The notes under the pieces are model-generated. The model worked only from the letters and a program-made list of their open reading frames with translations, was not told where the DNA came from and did not search any database. A stretch of 64,000 bases of DNA, taken from NCBI RefSeq assembly GCF_013415905.1, contig NZ_CP058909.1:5084001-5148000 (forward strand), in the 5' to 3' direction. This DNA is from Halosimplex pelagicum. GTDB taxonomy: Archaea; Halobacteriota; Halobacteria; Halobacteriales; Haloarculaceae. Shown piece by piece: positions 28,050-33,463 of this stretch (position 1 is its first letter; every line of letters starts with the position of its first letter). The position numbers and the translations under genes were made by a program.

Positions 28050-29579
28050 TCAACCTGGGTCGAACGTCTCGATCGTCTCGATGACCGCCCCTGGTTCCTC
28101 GGCGTGGTCGATGAACTCGAGCACGTTCTCCGACCACCCGGAGACGTTGTAGACGTCCTCGTAGCCCTCGGGAGTCACGAGATCACCGTAGGCGGCCAGG
28201 TCGATCAGATACAGCGACGCCTCGGGAGCGACGCGTTCGCGGTAGGTCTCGAACGACTCTCGAACGGTCCGGGTGTCGTTCGAGACGCCCCAGCGGGAGT
28301 CCCAGATCTGCATGTCGGTGAACACGACGACGCGATCGACGGCCACCGCCTCGGCGAGGAGGTGGTCGAACACTTTCCACCCGTTCGTGGAGTTGCCGAC
28401 CTCGTCGTCGATCCCCAGCACAGCGTTCTGACGCTGGAGAACTGGCGTCTCGACGTGCATCGAGACCTCGCGAAAGTCGCTCCCGAACCCACCGACGCGG
28501 GCGCCCTGGTCAGCCAGCACGGCACCGAACAGCGACCCGATCTCCTTGTACCGGAGTGTGCTGTTGTCCGAGAGGAGGGCGTCCATCGATCCCGAGAGGT
28601 CGACGGCGACGAACGTCTCGCCGAGGCCGTCGGGAACGTGTGCGACGGCCACGTCGACCGCCCGCTCCAGCCAGCGCTCGACGGCCGGTGCGTCGAGGCC
28701 CGCTTCCTGCAGCGCCGCGTACGCCTGGTAGTAGCGGAACGGGTACAGGGGCGCGTGCCGGACCGCCTCCAGATCGAGGTGCTCGACGATCGTCTCCTCG
28801 GGGACGCCGGCCTCGAGCATGTTCCGGAGGTTCCGGATCGACGCGAAGATCGGGAGCGTGTGCTCGTCGTCCTCGATCAGCGTCTCCCAGACCGCTCGGG
28901 TGTTCCCACGCTCGGAGACGACCGTCTCCCACGTGTTGGGGGCGGGCAGTGGCTCCACGTCGGGGTAGTCGTCGAGGTCGCCCCGCACGAACCGCTCGAA
29001 GAGCGCGTCCTGCTCCTCGTCAACCGGGGTCGGGTGGACGCGGTTGAACACGTCGTGCAGCGTCACCTCACGCCGCGAGAGCGTGTACTTGCCGAGCGTG
29101 TACGCGTCGGCCATCTCGACGAGTGCGTCCTCGATCCCACGCCGTAGCGGCCACGGCGCGGTCCCACCGAACAGGTCGTCGTGGACCGCCAGCGCCGTCG
29201 CCGTCTCGTCCATCCGCTGGATCACGGCCGGTGCCCACTCGCGGATCAGCGACTCGTCGGAGTCGTCCTTGAACCGGTCGTCGTTCGCGGCGAGCACGAG
29301 CAGCACCTGCGGAACGTCCCGCAGGGAGAGTTCCTGCCGTGCGTACGCGGCGAGTCTGAGCACGAACTCGGGGTCCGCGTCGGCCGCGGCGTCGAACCGC
29401 TCGACGAGCGCGGCGAGGTGTTCCTCGTCGGACTCGTAGTAGGTGTCTTCGAGGAGCTGGTTGATCGTTCGTTTGTACAGTGCGAGTCGGGGATCGGCGG
29501 GGTCGAAGGCTTCCCCGCCTTCGTGGTTGGTCGTTCGCGTCGCTTCTGCGATCGACTGTTTCGTGTCGTTGAATTCCAT
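28050..29579 (-). CDS. TROVE-domain Ro60/Rsr-like RNA-binding protein
   Basis: A 509-residue Ro60 homologue. The N-terminal two thirds is the HEAT-like TROVE ring: TINQLLEDTYYESDEEHLAA, VLRLAAYARQELSLRDVPQV, HDVFNRVHPTPVDEEQ, IFASIRNLRNMLEAGVPEE and YPFRYYQAYAAL. The last third is a von Willebrand A domain with an intact MIDAS (VAVDLSGSM, about residue 333; VVFTDMQIWDSR). Ro60 rings thread and sort damaged or structured RNAs, regulated by Y RNAs that bind the outer face; in bacteria Rsr is encoded beside tRNA-like YrlA RNAs. Here the gene is the last unit of a minus-strand tRNA/tRNA-like array, about 70 nt after the final element, with a GGTGAT ribosome site before the ATG. A role in binding array transcripts is inferred. 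Confidence 0.9.
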   Translation of the reverse strand: MEFNDTKQSIAEATRTTNHEGGEAFDPADPRLALYKRTINQLLEDTYYESDEEHLAALVERFDAAADADPEFVLRLAAYARQELSLRDVPQVLLVLAANDDRFKDDSDESLIREWAPAVIQRMDETATALAVHDDLFGGTAPWPLRRGIEDALVEMADAYTLGKYTLSRREVTLHDVFNRVHPTPVDEEQDALFERFVRGDLDDYPDVEPLPAPNTWETVVSERGNTRAVWETLIEDDEHTLPIFASIRNLRNMLEAGVPEETIVEHLDLEAVRHAPLYPFRYYQAYAALQEAGLDAPAVERWLERAVDVAVAHVPDGLGETFVAVDLSGSMDALLSDNSTLRYKEIGSLFGAVLADQGARVGGFGSDFREVSMHVETPVLQRQNAVLGIDDEVGNSTNGWKVFDHLLAEAVAVDRVVVFTDMQIWDSRWGVSNDTRTVRESFETYRERVAPEASLYLIDLAAYGDLVTPEGYEDVYNVSGWSENVLEFIDHAEEPGAVIETIETFDPG

Positions 29580-29650
29580 GCTATCACCGGAGTCGCAAGA
29601 GGCGGCTCCGAACTGACCGCTCGGCCCGCGACGGGCCGACCGCGGTACAC

Positions 29651-29782
29651 GTTCCCGGCAGGAGTCGAACCTGCTTGCCACGGCCCTCACCGGCCGGTGT
29701 CCTCGTGTGGGTCGACATCCACAGTGGGGACTCGTCAGCGCGATACGCCGACGGGTGCTCGAACCAGGTGAGAGACGGGAAC
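29651..29782 (-). ncRNA. Long tRNA-like RNA (132 nt), last element before the TROVE gene
   Basis: Ends pair perfectly as a 7-bp acceptor stem (GUUCCCG/CGGGAAC), next to a perfect T arm (GCAGG, UUCGACU, CCUGC at 29658-29674). The middle is about 100 nt instead of about 50. It can form a CUC/GAG D-like stem with a GG-containing loop, a GUCGGCG/CGC-type hairpin and a GUCC/GGAC stem enclosing GUGG/CCAC. It could be an intron-containing tRNA or a tRNA-capped structured RNA of YrlA type. Anticodon not assignable. Confidence 0.6.
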
Positions 29783-29783
29783 A

Positions 29784-29852
29784 GGACCGGTGGTCGGAAA
29801 ATCGCCGAAGCGGGCGGTAGCGTGTTACCAATTACACCAGAGCGGCCGATCC
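29784..29852 (-). ncRNA. tRNA-like element lacking a clear T arm
   Basis: A 69-nt unit abutting the next element. Ends pair as GGAUCGG/CCGGUCC (one G-U). A textbook D arm GGUGUAAUUGGUAACAC is present (29822-29838), of the type seen in Gln and Glu tRNAs, but the T arm is missing and no anticodon loop with U33 is evident. Probably degenerate. Confidence 0.4.
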
Positions 29853-29956
29853 GCTCCCGGGATTCGAACCCGGATCGCTCGCTGAACAGGCGAAGGAACG
29901 CTTCGGCTGGACGACCACCGTGTGATCGACTGGCGACCGGAACACTGCTGGAGCGG
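29851..29956 (-). ncRNA. Expanded tRNA-like element, possible anticodon GUU
   Basis: Perfect T arm CCGGG-UUCGAAU-CCCGG (29857-29873). A UUCGC/GCGAG stem closes loop CUGUUCA, which would place GUU (Asn) with an unusual C37. The acceptor only closes (CCGCUC/GAGCGG) if about 45 extra nt upstream are included, giving 106 nt. It shares a module (GUGGUCGUCC, then AAGCGUUCCUUCG) with the next two elements. Overlaps the preceding unit by 2 nt. Confidence 0.4.
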
Positions 29957-30010
29957 TGTCCATTGTCGGGGCCGCTCCCCTTTGTCTGGACGATACAGCA
30001 GACCGAACGG

Positions 30011-30091
30011 TCTACCGCCGGGATTTGAACCCGGGTGAACCACTGAAGTAGCGCTCCAGCTCGTCGGTCGCACAGGCGGATGGCCGGAAAA
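30011..30091 (-). ncRNA. Degenerate tRNA-like element, possible UCA or CAG loop
   Basis: Perfect T arm CCGGG-UUCAAAU-CCCGG (30018-30034). A weak acceptor UUUUCCG/CGGUAGA (one mismatch) gives 81 nt. The loop region CUACUUCAGUGG is ambiguous: one register reads UCA, another CAG. It shares CGACGAGCUGGAGCG with its neighbours. Identity not assigned. Confidence 0.4.
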
Positions 30092-30099
30092 CGGACGGA

Positions 30100-30166
30100 G
30101 CGGGTGCGGGATTTGAACCCGCTGGGTGCCTGAGTGAAGGAACGCTCCGTCTCGTCGACCACCCGC
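30100..30166 (-). ncRNA. Short tRNA-like element, tRNA-Val(CAC)-like
   Basis: A 67-nt unit with a 6-bp acceptor GCGGGU/ACCCGC and a perfect T arm GCGGG-UUCAAAU-CCCGC. The 5' part GGUGGUC and loop UUCACUC resemble tRNA-Val with anticodon CAC, but the anticodon stem has several mismatches and the D arm is short. Likely degenerate or specialised. Confidence 0.45.
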
Positions 30167-30186
30167 AATCGGGGCTACGCCCCAAA

Positions 30187-30254
30187 GCCGGCAGGGTGAC
30201 TCGAACACCCAACGCCGTACGAGAGCGGTGCTCTGCCAGTTGAGCGATGCCGGC
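30187..30254 (-). tRNA. tRNA-Thr(CGU)
   Basis: Perfect 7-bp acceptor GCCGGCA/UGCCGGC, discriminator U, D arm UCGCUCAACUGGCAGAGC, perfect T arm GGGUG-UUCGAGU-CACCC. The loop CUCGUAC reads CGU. The anticodon/variable part is about 4 nt shorter than usual, so charging is not certain. Confidence 0.65.
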
Positions 30255-30257
30255 ACA

Positions 30258-30331
30258 GGCCGGGTGCGAGAGTCGAACTCGCGTCTCGACCGTCACAGGG
30301 CCGAAGGCTTGCCACTTACCCCAACCCGGCC
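30258..30331 (-). tRNA. tRNA-His(GUG) with G-1
   Basis: Acceptor is 8 bp (GGCCGGGU/ACCCGGCC), i.e. the His-specific encoded G-1 paired with C73. Loop CUGUGAC on CGGCC/GGUCG reads GUG. T arm GCGAG-UUCGACU-CUCGC perfect. Looks functional. Confidence 0.85.
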
Positions 30332-30388
30332 ACGCAAACAGATGCCCACGTCCTGTGGGCTCGCCTCGTCTGTCTGCCGCTCCGCAGT

Positions 30389-30463
30389 GCTCCCGAAGGG
30401 AATCGAACCCTCGATCTCTACCTCGAAAGGGTAGCGTCCCTCGCCAGCGGGGACTCCAGGAGC
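30389..30463 (-). tRNA. tRNA-Glu(UUC), copy 1
   Basis: Acceptor GCUCCUG/CGGGAGC, discriminator A, anticodon stem CUACC/GGUAG with loop CUUUCGA (UUC), T arm GAGGG-UUCGAUU-CCCUU with G-U pairs. A second UUC element is at 31501. Confidence 0.75.
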
Positions 30464-30478
30464 AAACTACGACGCGAA

Positions 30479-30551
30479 GTCGCGGGCCGGATTCGAACCG
30501 GCGCTCTCCCGCTCTGCAGGCGGGTGCGTTCGGCCACTCTGCCACCGCGAC
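30479..30551 (-). tRNA. tRNA-Cys(GCA)
   Basis: Perfect acceptor GUCGCGG/CCGCGAC with Cys-typical discriminator U, perfect anticodon stem CCCGC/GCGGG with loop CUGCAGA (GCA) and perfect T arm GCCGG-UUCGAAU-CCGGC. Fully canonical. Confidence 0.88.
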
Positions 30552-30557
30552 CTGATG

Positions 30558-30630
30558 GACGCCCCCGGGATTCGAACCCGGAGCCGCTCGCTTGCGAAGC
30601 GAGCGCTCTACCAGATCGAGCTAGGGGCCC
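30558..30630 (-). tRNA. tRNA-Ala(CGC) with imperfect acceptor
   Basis: Anticodon stem CUCGC/GCGAG with loop UUCGCAA (CGC), D arm UAGCUCGAUCUGGUAGAGC and T arm CCGGG-UUCGAAU-CCCGG are good. The acceptor GGGCCCC/GGGCGUC has two central mismatches, including the place of the Ala G3-U70 pair. Confidence 0.65.
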
Positions 30631-30635
30631 GCAAC

Positions 30636-30708
30636 GCCGGGAAGCGGACTCGAACCCCTCACAACTCGGGTAACAGCCGAGTTCCCGCACCAGGCGGGAC
30701 CTCCCGGC
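30636..30708 (-). tRNA. tRNA-Asn(GUU)
   Basis: Perfect acceptor GCCGGGA/UCCCGGC with discriminator G, perfect anticodon stem CUCGG/CCGAG with loop CUGUUAC (GUU); T arm AGGGG-UUCGAGU-CCGCU has one mismatch. Confidence 0.8.
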
Positions 30709-30721
30709 AGGACGCTCAGAA

Positions 30722-30796
30722 GGGCCAGGCGGGATTCGAACCCGCGATACCTCGATTAAAAGTCGAGTACTCTACGACTGACTGAGCCACTGGCCC
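30722..30796 (-). tRNA. tRNA-Lys(UUU)
   Basis: Perfect acceptor GGGCCAG/CUGGCCC, anticodon stem CUCGA/UCGAG with loop CUUUUAA (UUU) and T arm GCGGG-UUCGAAU-CCCGC. Canonical 75-nt tRNA. Confidence 0.9.
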
Positions 30797-30824
30797 ACAG
30801 AGCGTGCCGTCGTCGCGACGGCAT

Positions 30825-30896
30825 GCGCCGACCCGGATTCGAACCGGGGTCTCTGGCTTGGAAGGCTAGCGTCGTCGCCGACTAGACCATCGGCGC
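30825..30896 (-). tRNA. tRNA-Gly(UCC)
   Basis: Perfect acceptor GCGCCGA/UCGGCGC, discriminator A, loop CUUCCAA (UCC) on a stem CUAGC/GCCAG with one mismatch, perfect T arm CCCGG-UUCGAAU-CCGGG. Confidence 0.85.
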
Positions 30897-30916
30897 GCAG
30901 TACTGACCGCTCGGAT

Positions 30917-30988
30917 CCGCCCACCTCGATTCGAACGGGGGACAACCCAGTCTACAGCCGGGCGCTCTGGCCACTGAGCTACGGACGG
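30917..30988 (-). tRNA. tRNA-Tyr(GUA)
   Basis: Acceptor CCGUCCG/UGGGCGG with Tyr-type C1-G72 and discriminator A, D arm UAGCUCAGUGGCCAGAGC, loop CUGUAGA (GUA). T arm CCCCG-UUCGAAU-CGAGG has one mismatch. Confidence 0.8.
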
Positions 30989-30992
30989 TCAT

Positions 30993-31065
30993 GCTCCAGC
31001 CCGGCTTCGAACCAGGGGCTCGGCCTCGAGAGGGCCGTGAGTTTGGCCAGCTACTCCACTGGAGC
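30993..31065 (-). tRNA. tRNA-Glu(CUC)
   Basis: Perfect acceptor GCUCCAG/CUGGAGC with discriminator A, perfect anticodon stem CGGCC/GGCCG with loop CUCUCGA (CUC), T arm CCUGG-UUCGAAG-CCGGG. Confidence 0.82.
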
Positions 31066-31102
31066 CGTGGCCTCGTCCCGGCTGGGGGTCATCAACCTGA
31101 GT

Positions 31103-31225
31103 GGGACGGGCAGGATTCGAACCTGCGTGTTCACCGAAGCGTGACGAAGCAACTCTCGGCGTCGAACCGGAGACCCGGTGAAAACCCGCCGAGAGAGGTG
31201 GTAGGCCAGGCTCTTCCACCGTCCC
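31103..31225 (-). ncRNA. Long type-II-like tRNA or tRNA-like RNA (123 nt)
   Basis: Perfect acceptor GGGACGG/CCGUCCC with discriminator A and perfect T arm GCAGG-UUCGAAU-CCUGC. The anticodon domain is expanded to a 9-bp stem CUCUCGGCG/CGCCGAGAG holding an inner ACCGG/CCGGU hairpin. The variable region is about 26 nt with a UCAC/GUGA hairpin. It could be an intron-containing Ser/Leu tRNA, but a strict bulge-helix-bulge and an anticodon were not found. Confidence 0.6.
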
Positions 31226-31259
31226 AGGCTGTCGTGTTCGCGCGTGTGCCGAGCAAAAC

Positions 31260-31398
31260 CGAGACGGGGGATGGTGTGGCCCTGGATCGCTCCACGGGCG
31301 TTCACTGGGAGGTCGTCCCAGACCCGGCCCTGAGTGTCACCGTCGCCGATGATCTCTCGGCACTGCCCAGTTGTGGGTAGCGAAGTATCCCCGTCTCT
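31260..31398 (-). ncRNA. Candidate structured RNA in the widest array spacer
   Basis: The 275-nt gap between two array units carries complementary ends: GAGACGGGGAU on the minus strand can pair with AUCCCCCGUCUC about 115 nt later (one bulge), closing a 139-nt domain. No acceptor or T arm is present. A long terminal stem with a large inner loop is the general shape of Y RNAs, but the pairing could be chance. Confidence 0.3.
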
Positions 31399-31500
31399 CG
31401 TCTCGACCGACGCACCGACCGCTAGCAGCCGTCCGTCTGTCCGGTACTGACACCCTCGAAGGTGGCTGGCTGTGACTCCAGCGTACCGGTCGGTGCGGAT

Positions 31501-31568
31501 GGACCTGGCCAGATTCGAACTGGCGACGACCGCTGAAAGCGGTCCTCTGGCCACTGAGTTACAGGTCC
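31501..31568 (-). tRNA. tRNA-Glu(UUC), copy 2
   Basis: Perfect acceptor GGACCUG/CAGGUCC with discriminator A, perfect anticodon stem GACCG/CGGUC with loop CUUUCAG (UUC), perfect T arm GCCAG-UUCGAAU-CUGGC. The variable region is very short (about 3 nt), giving 68 nt. Confidence 0.75.
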
Positions 31569-31616
31569 GGGCCGTAGCTTCGTTCGAGCTAACGGTTCGC
31601 TCTCGCTCATCGAGAT

Positions 31617-31697
31617 GTCGCCGCGAGGATTCGAACCTCGGAAGGACTAACCAAGCGGTCCTGAGCCGCTCCCCTTCGGCCACTTGGGTACGGCGAC
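31617..31697 (-). tRNA. tRNA-Leu(CAG)
   Basis: Type II tRNA. Perfect acceptor GUCGCCG/CGGCGAC with discriminator A, anticodon stem AGCGG/CCGCU with loop CUCAGGA (CAG), long variable arm UGGUUAGUCCUUC, perfect T arm CGAGG-UUCGAAU-CCUCG. Confidence 0.85.
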
Positions 31698-31738
31698 GCG
31701 CAACGGTGAACCAGTATACGTGCCGGCAAGGCCGGCAT

Positions 31739-31819
31739 GCCGTCACCAGGATTCGAACCTGGGAAGGTCTACACGCTTGGCCCTCATCCACGCCCCTTCG
31801 TCCACTCGGGCACAGTGGC
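31739..31819 (-). tRNA. tRNA-Leu(GAG) with weak acceptor
   Basis: Leu-type D arm and long variable arm, loop AUGAGGG (GAG) on a stem with one mismatch, perfect T arm CCAGG-UUCGAAU-CCUGG. Acceptor GCCACUG/UGACGGC has two mismatches. Confidence 0.65.
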
Positions 31820-31824
31820 GCAGT

Positions 31825-31903
31825 TCCGCGGGCGGTTCGAAGCCTCGAAGATCTGCTCAGCGGGACTTACCCCCACCGCCGTTGGCCGCTTGGCTACCGC
31901 GGA
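31825..31903 (-). tRNA. tRNA-Leu(UAA)-like, irregular
   Basis: Perfect acceptor UCCGCGG/CCGCGGA with discriminator A, Leu-type D arm UAGCCAAGCGGCCAA and long variable arm. The loop GGUAAGU would read UAA but has G instead of U33, and the T arm (GGC-UUCGAACC) is irregular. Decoding ability doubtful. Confidence 0.55.
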
Positions 31904-31906
31904 GAT

Positions 31907-31980
31907 GGGCACGGATCGATTCGAACGATCATCGTCCGCTCTGGAAGCGGCCGTCTTCCCGTGAGACGACCTGACTGGAC
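31907..31980 (-). tRNA. tRNA-Trp(CCA)-like, 5' acceptor strand not adjacent
   Basis: Perfect T arm GAUCG-UUCGAAU-CGAUC, 4-bp D arm GUCU/AGAC with a GGG-containing loop, and loop UUCCAGA (CCA) on GCCGC/GCGGA. The 3' acceptor CGUGCCC has no partner in the expected place. A perfect partner GGGCACG lies at 32004-32010 inside the upstream tRNA-Ser, which would make the two genes overlap. Confidence 0.5.
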
Positions 31981-32065
31981 GGCGGGAGAGCGATTCGAAC
32001 ACCCGTGCCCTCGCGGACACCGTGGTTCCAGCACGGCCCCTTGGCCAGACTAGGGAAACCCCGCC
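31981..32065 (-). tRNA. tRNA-Ser(GGA)
   Basis: Type II tRNA. Acceptor GGCGGGG/UCCCGCC (one G-U) with discriminator G, perfect anticodon stem CCGUG/CACGG with loop CUGGAAC (GGA), variable arm UGUCCGCGAGGGCAC, T arm GGGUG-UUCGAAU-CGCUC with G-U pairs. Confidence 0.82.
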
Positions 32066-32069
32066 AGAC

Positions 32070-32150
32070 GGTGAGACTGGGAGTCGAACCCAGAAGCCTC
32101 ACGGCTCTCGGTTTCGAACCGAGCACAGTCACCTCTCTGTCTGTCTCACC
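32070..32150 (-). tRNA. tRNA-Ser(CGA)
   Basis: Type II tRNA. Perfect acceptor GGUGAGA/UCUCACC, perfect anticodon stem CUCGG/CCGAG with loop UUCGAAA (CGA), variable arm AGCCGUGAGGCUUC, perfect T arm CUGGG-UUCGACU-CCCAG. Confidence 0.85.
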
Positions 32151-32209
32151 TCGGGTGAGTCCTGCAGTGGTCGTCTCCCGATCCCCGCATCGCGTCCGCT
32201 CAGCGGGAC

Positions 32210-32295
32210 GCCACGACCCGGAATCGAACCGGGAGGCCGACAGGCGTCGGCCACGGCGTAGCAGGCCGCTGGGTCCACCAGTACCCAGTCGCGGC
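32210..32295 (-). tRNA. tRNA-Ser(GCU)
   Basis: Type II tRNA. Acceptor GCCGCGA/UCGUGGC with discriminator G, anticodon stem GCGGC/GCCGU with loop CUGCUAC (GCU), long variable arm GGCCGACGCCUGUCGGCC, perfect T arm CCCGG-UUCGAUU-CCGGG. Confidence 0.85.
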
Positions 32296-32300
32296 ACAGT

Positions 32301-32426
32301 GGGTCGACGAGGGTCCCGTGAGCAACGCGAACGGGACGCCGAGAGAGCCCGAGCGCTCTCTCGGAAATTCGAACCTCGGTCTCGTGCTCCCAAAGCACGG
32401 ATCGTAGACCGCTGGACCATCGACCC
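32301..32426 (-). tRNA. tRNA-Pro(UGG) with 54-nt insert in the T arm
   Basis: Acceptor GGGUCGA/UCGACCC is perfect only across 126 nt. Anticodon stem CGUGC/GCACG with loop UUUGGGA (UGG). T-stem strands CGAGG and CCUCG are perfect but separated by UUCGAAU plus a 54-nt insert (32313-32366). The insert forms two strong hairpins (CCGAGAGAG/CUCUCUCGG and GUCCCGU/ACGGGAC). Removing it gives a canonical 72-nt tRNA, so a non-canonical intron at the T loop/T stem border or an expanded tRNA-like RNA is likely. Confidence 0.75.
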
Positions 32427-32530
32427 TGATGTGGTTGTCTGTCTGTACGTCTGCGCGCGGGCGTACTTCGACCGCCGAAGCGGTCGGGAACGACCCATCG
32501 GACCATGCAGGTTTCAGACCCTTCCGAGCC

Positions 32531-32603
32531 CACCACCCGGACGTTCGAACGTCCGGGGGGCGCCTACCTCGATGGACATCCCCTCGATCTCGTGAGGGTG
32601 GGG
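32531..32603 (-). ncRNA. tRNA-like element with palindromic T arm
   Basis: A 73-nt unit: acceptor CCCCACC/GGUGGUG (one mismatch), T arm CGGAC-GUUCGAAC-GUCCG that is a full palindrome, and a CUC/GAG D-like stem. The anticodon region is not resolvable. Degenerate or specialised. Confidence 0.45.
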
Positions 32604-32619
32604 TTCCCCCACGGTCCAC

Positions 32620-32692
32620 GCCGACGCTGGGATTCGAACCCAGGTCACGACCGTGACAGGGCCGTATGCTAGCCGAGCTACACCACGTCGGC
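32620..32692 (-). tRNA. tRNA-Asp(GUC), first unit of the array
   Basis: Perfect acceptor GCCGACG/CGUCGGC with discriminator G, D arm UGGUGUAGCUCGGCUAGCAU, anticodon stem CGGCC/GGUCG with loop CUGUCAC (GUC), perfect T arm CUGGG-UUCGAAU-CCCAG. First in transcription order. Confidence 0.9.
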
Positions 32693-32976
32693 TCACCAGT
32701 GCTGTCGCTCCAAAGCCCTCGGCGGGCCAAGACTCGGAGCGAGACACAGCCGTCGCTGTGTGGTGATCCAGTGCGTACCAGTGACCCAGCCGACGCTCGT
32801 CGCGTCGTAGGCCACGCGTCCCCACCGCTTTCGGTGCGGACAGAATCCAGCGTGCCGCGGTCCTCGTCTCCCCATTTCGGGTCGGTCCGACTACGGGACA
32901 GCCCCGTCGCTGGGTGAGAGGAGGCGGCAATGCCGTGTTCCCCCGCCCCGTGCGGGTAGTCCGCGTGGGGGCTGGG

Positions 32977-33156
32977 TTATACGGACGAGGTGACCCCGTC
33001 GCCGGAGTGGGTCTCGCCGAGTGAGTCGGCAAGACCCTGTTTCCAGCGACTCGGATCGACGTGTTCCAGACAGCGGCTGCGTAGGCCCTTGGCGCTCGTC
33101 ACGGCCGCGGCGCTACGAGAAGGAGCGAGCCGCGTCGTGGGTCGAGCGTTCGTCAT
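32977..33156 (-). CDS. Small ORF at the head of the tRNA array
   Basis: A possible 59-residue protein (MTNARPTTRLAPSRSAAAV at its start) lying between the array promoter and the first tRNA. A GAGGTG ribosome site sits 8 nt before the ATG and a TATA-like box about 60 nt upstream. The product is basic and Ser/Ala-rich, unusual for haloarchaea, so it may be a short leader peptide or chance. No motif recognised. The 285 nt between it and tRNA-Asp hold no other gene. Confidence 0.4.
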   Translation of the reverse strand: MTNARPTTRLAPSRSAAAVTSAKGLRSRCLEHVDPSRWKQGLADSLGETHSGDGVTSSV

Positions 33157-33210
33157 CGTGTGGGCACCTCGTTGTGTCGTAGTCTGCGTCACCTGTACGT
33201 GTAAGCGCGA

Positions 33211-33220
33211 TTGTATTAAA
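33211..33220 (-). promoter_or_regulatory. Likely promoter of the tRNA array/TROVE transcript
   Basis: TTTAATACAA on the minus strand is the only good TATA-like box upstream of the array. It would start transcription near 33190, read the small ORF, all 27 units and, without an obvious stop, the TROVE gene. Confidence 0.5.
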
Positions 33221-33280
33221 GATGGCCAGGGTATGGTATACACAGTCACGGCGACTGATCGGTTCTGCAGATCAGTGCCT

Positions 33281-33343
33281 GACCAACTACCCCGCCGTCC
33301 CACCCTCCGCTCCGTGTTCGGTCCTGCGCGCGCAGCCACGACC
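33281..33343 (+). repeat. Dispersed intergenic repeat family B, copy 2
   Basis: Shares GACCAAC, CCACCCTCCGCTCCGTG and CTGCGCGCGCAGCCACGACC with the copy at 27987-28048, so two copies in the same orientation flank the TROVE/array locus. Confidence 0.7.
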
Positions 33344-33404
33344 GTTTTCTGTCGGTTCTCAAGTGCAAGCTCCCTGCCCCCCTACTGGGCCCCTCACTCG
33401 GTGG

Positions 33405-33440
33405 GTTTGTCGCGCCCGAGAGGCCCGAGGGCGCTCGCGC
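33405..33440 (+). promoter_or_regulatory. Accessory-gene leader hairpin
   Basis: TTTGTCGCGCCCGAGAGGCC followed by a complementary GGGCGCTCGCG, about 25-60 nt before the GTG at 33464. Same GTTTGTC-hairpin layout as 58812-58837 and 60411-60437. Confidence 0.5.
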
Positions 33441-33463
33441 GTCCTCGGGAGCAACTATTCACC

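Noticed and set aside
30011..30091. Calling this element a selenocysteine or opal-suppressor tRNA
   Set aside because: The UCA reading is only one of two registers, the anticodon stem is poor and the acceptor is weak.
29651..32692. CRISPR array explanation for the regularly spaced GGATTCGAACC-type motifs
   Set aside because: Spacing varies from 67 to 132 nt, repeats are only the tRNA T arm, and acceptor/anticodon pairing explains the pattern; no cas genes are seen.
29584..32730. Overlapping plus- and minus-strand ORFs of 60-250 codons across 29.6-32.7 kb
   Set aside because: They run through tRNA acceptor and T-arm sequence; recurring RFEP/GFEP-type peptides are translations of GGTTCGAATCCC, not proteins.
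32990..33463. 273-codon ORF extending the acidic gene at 33464 upstream
   Set aside because: The extension crosses the array promoter and the family B repeat; only the part from GTG 33464 has acidic haloarchaeal composition.
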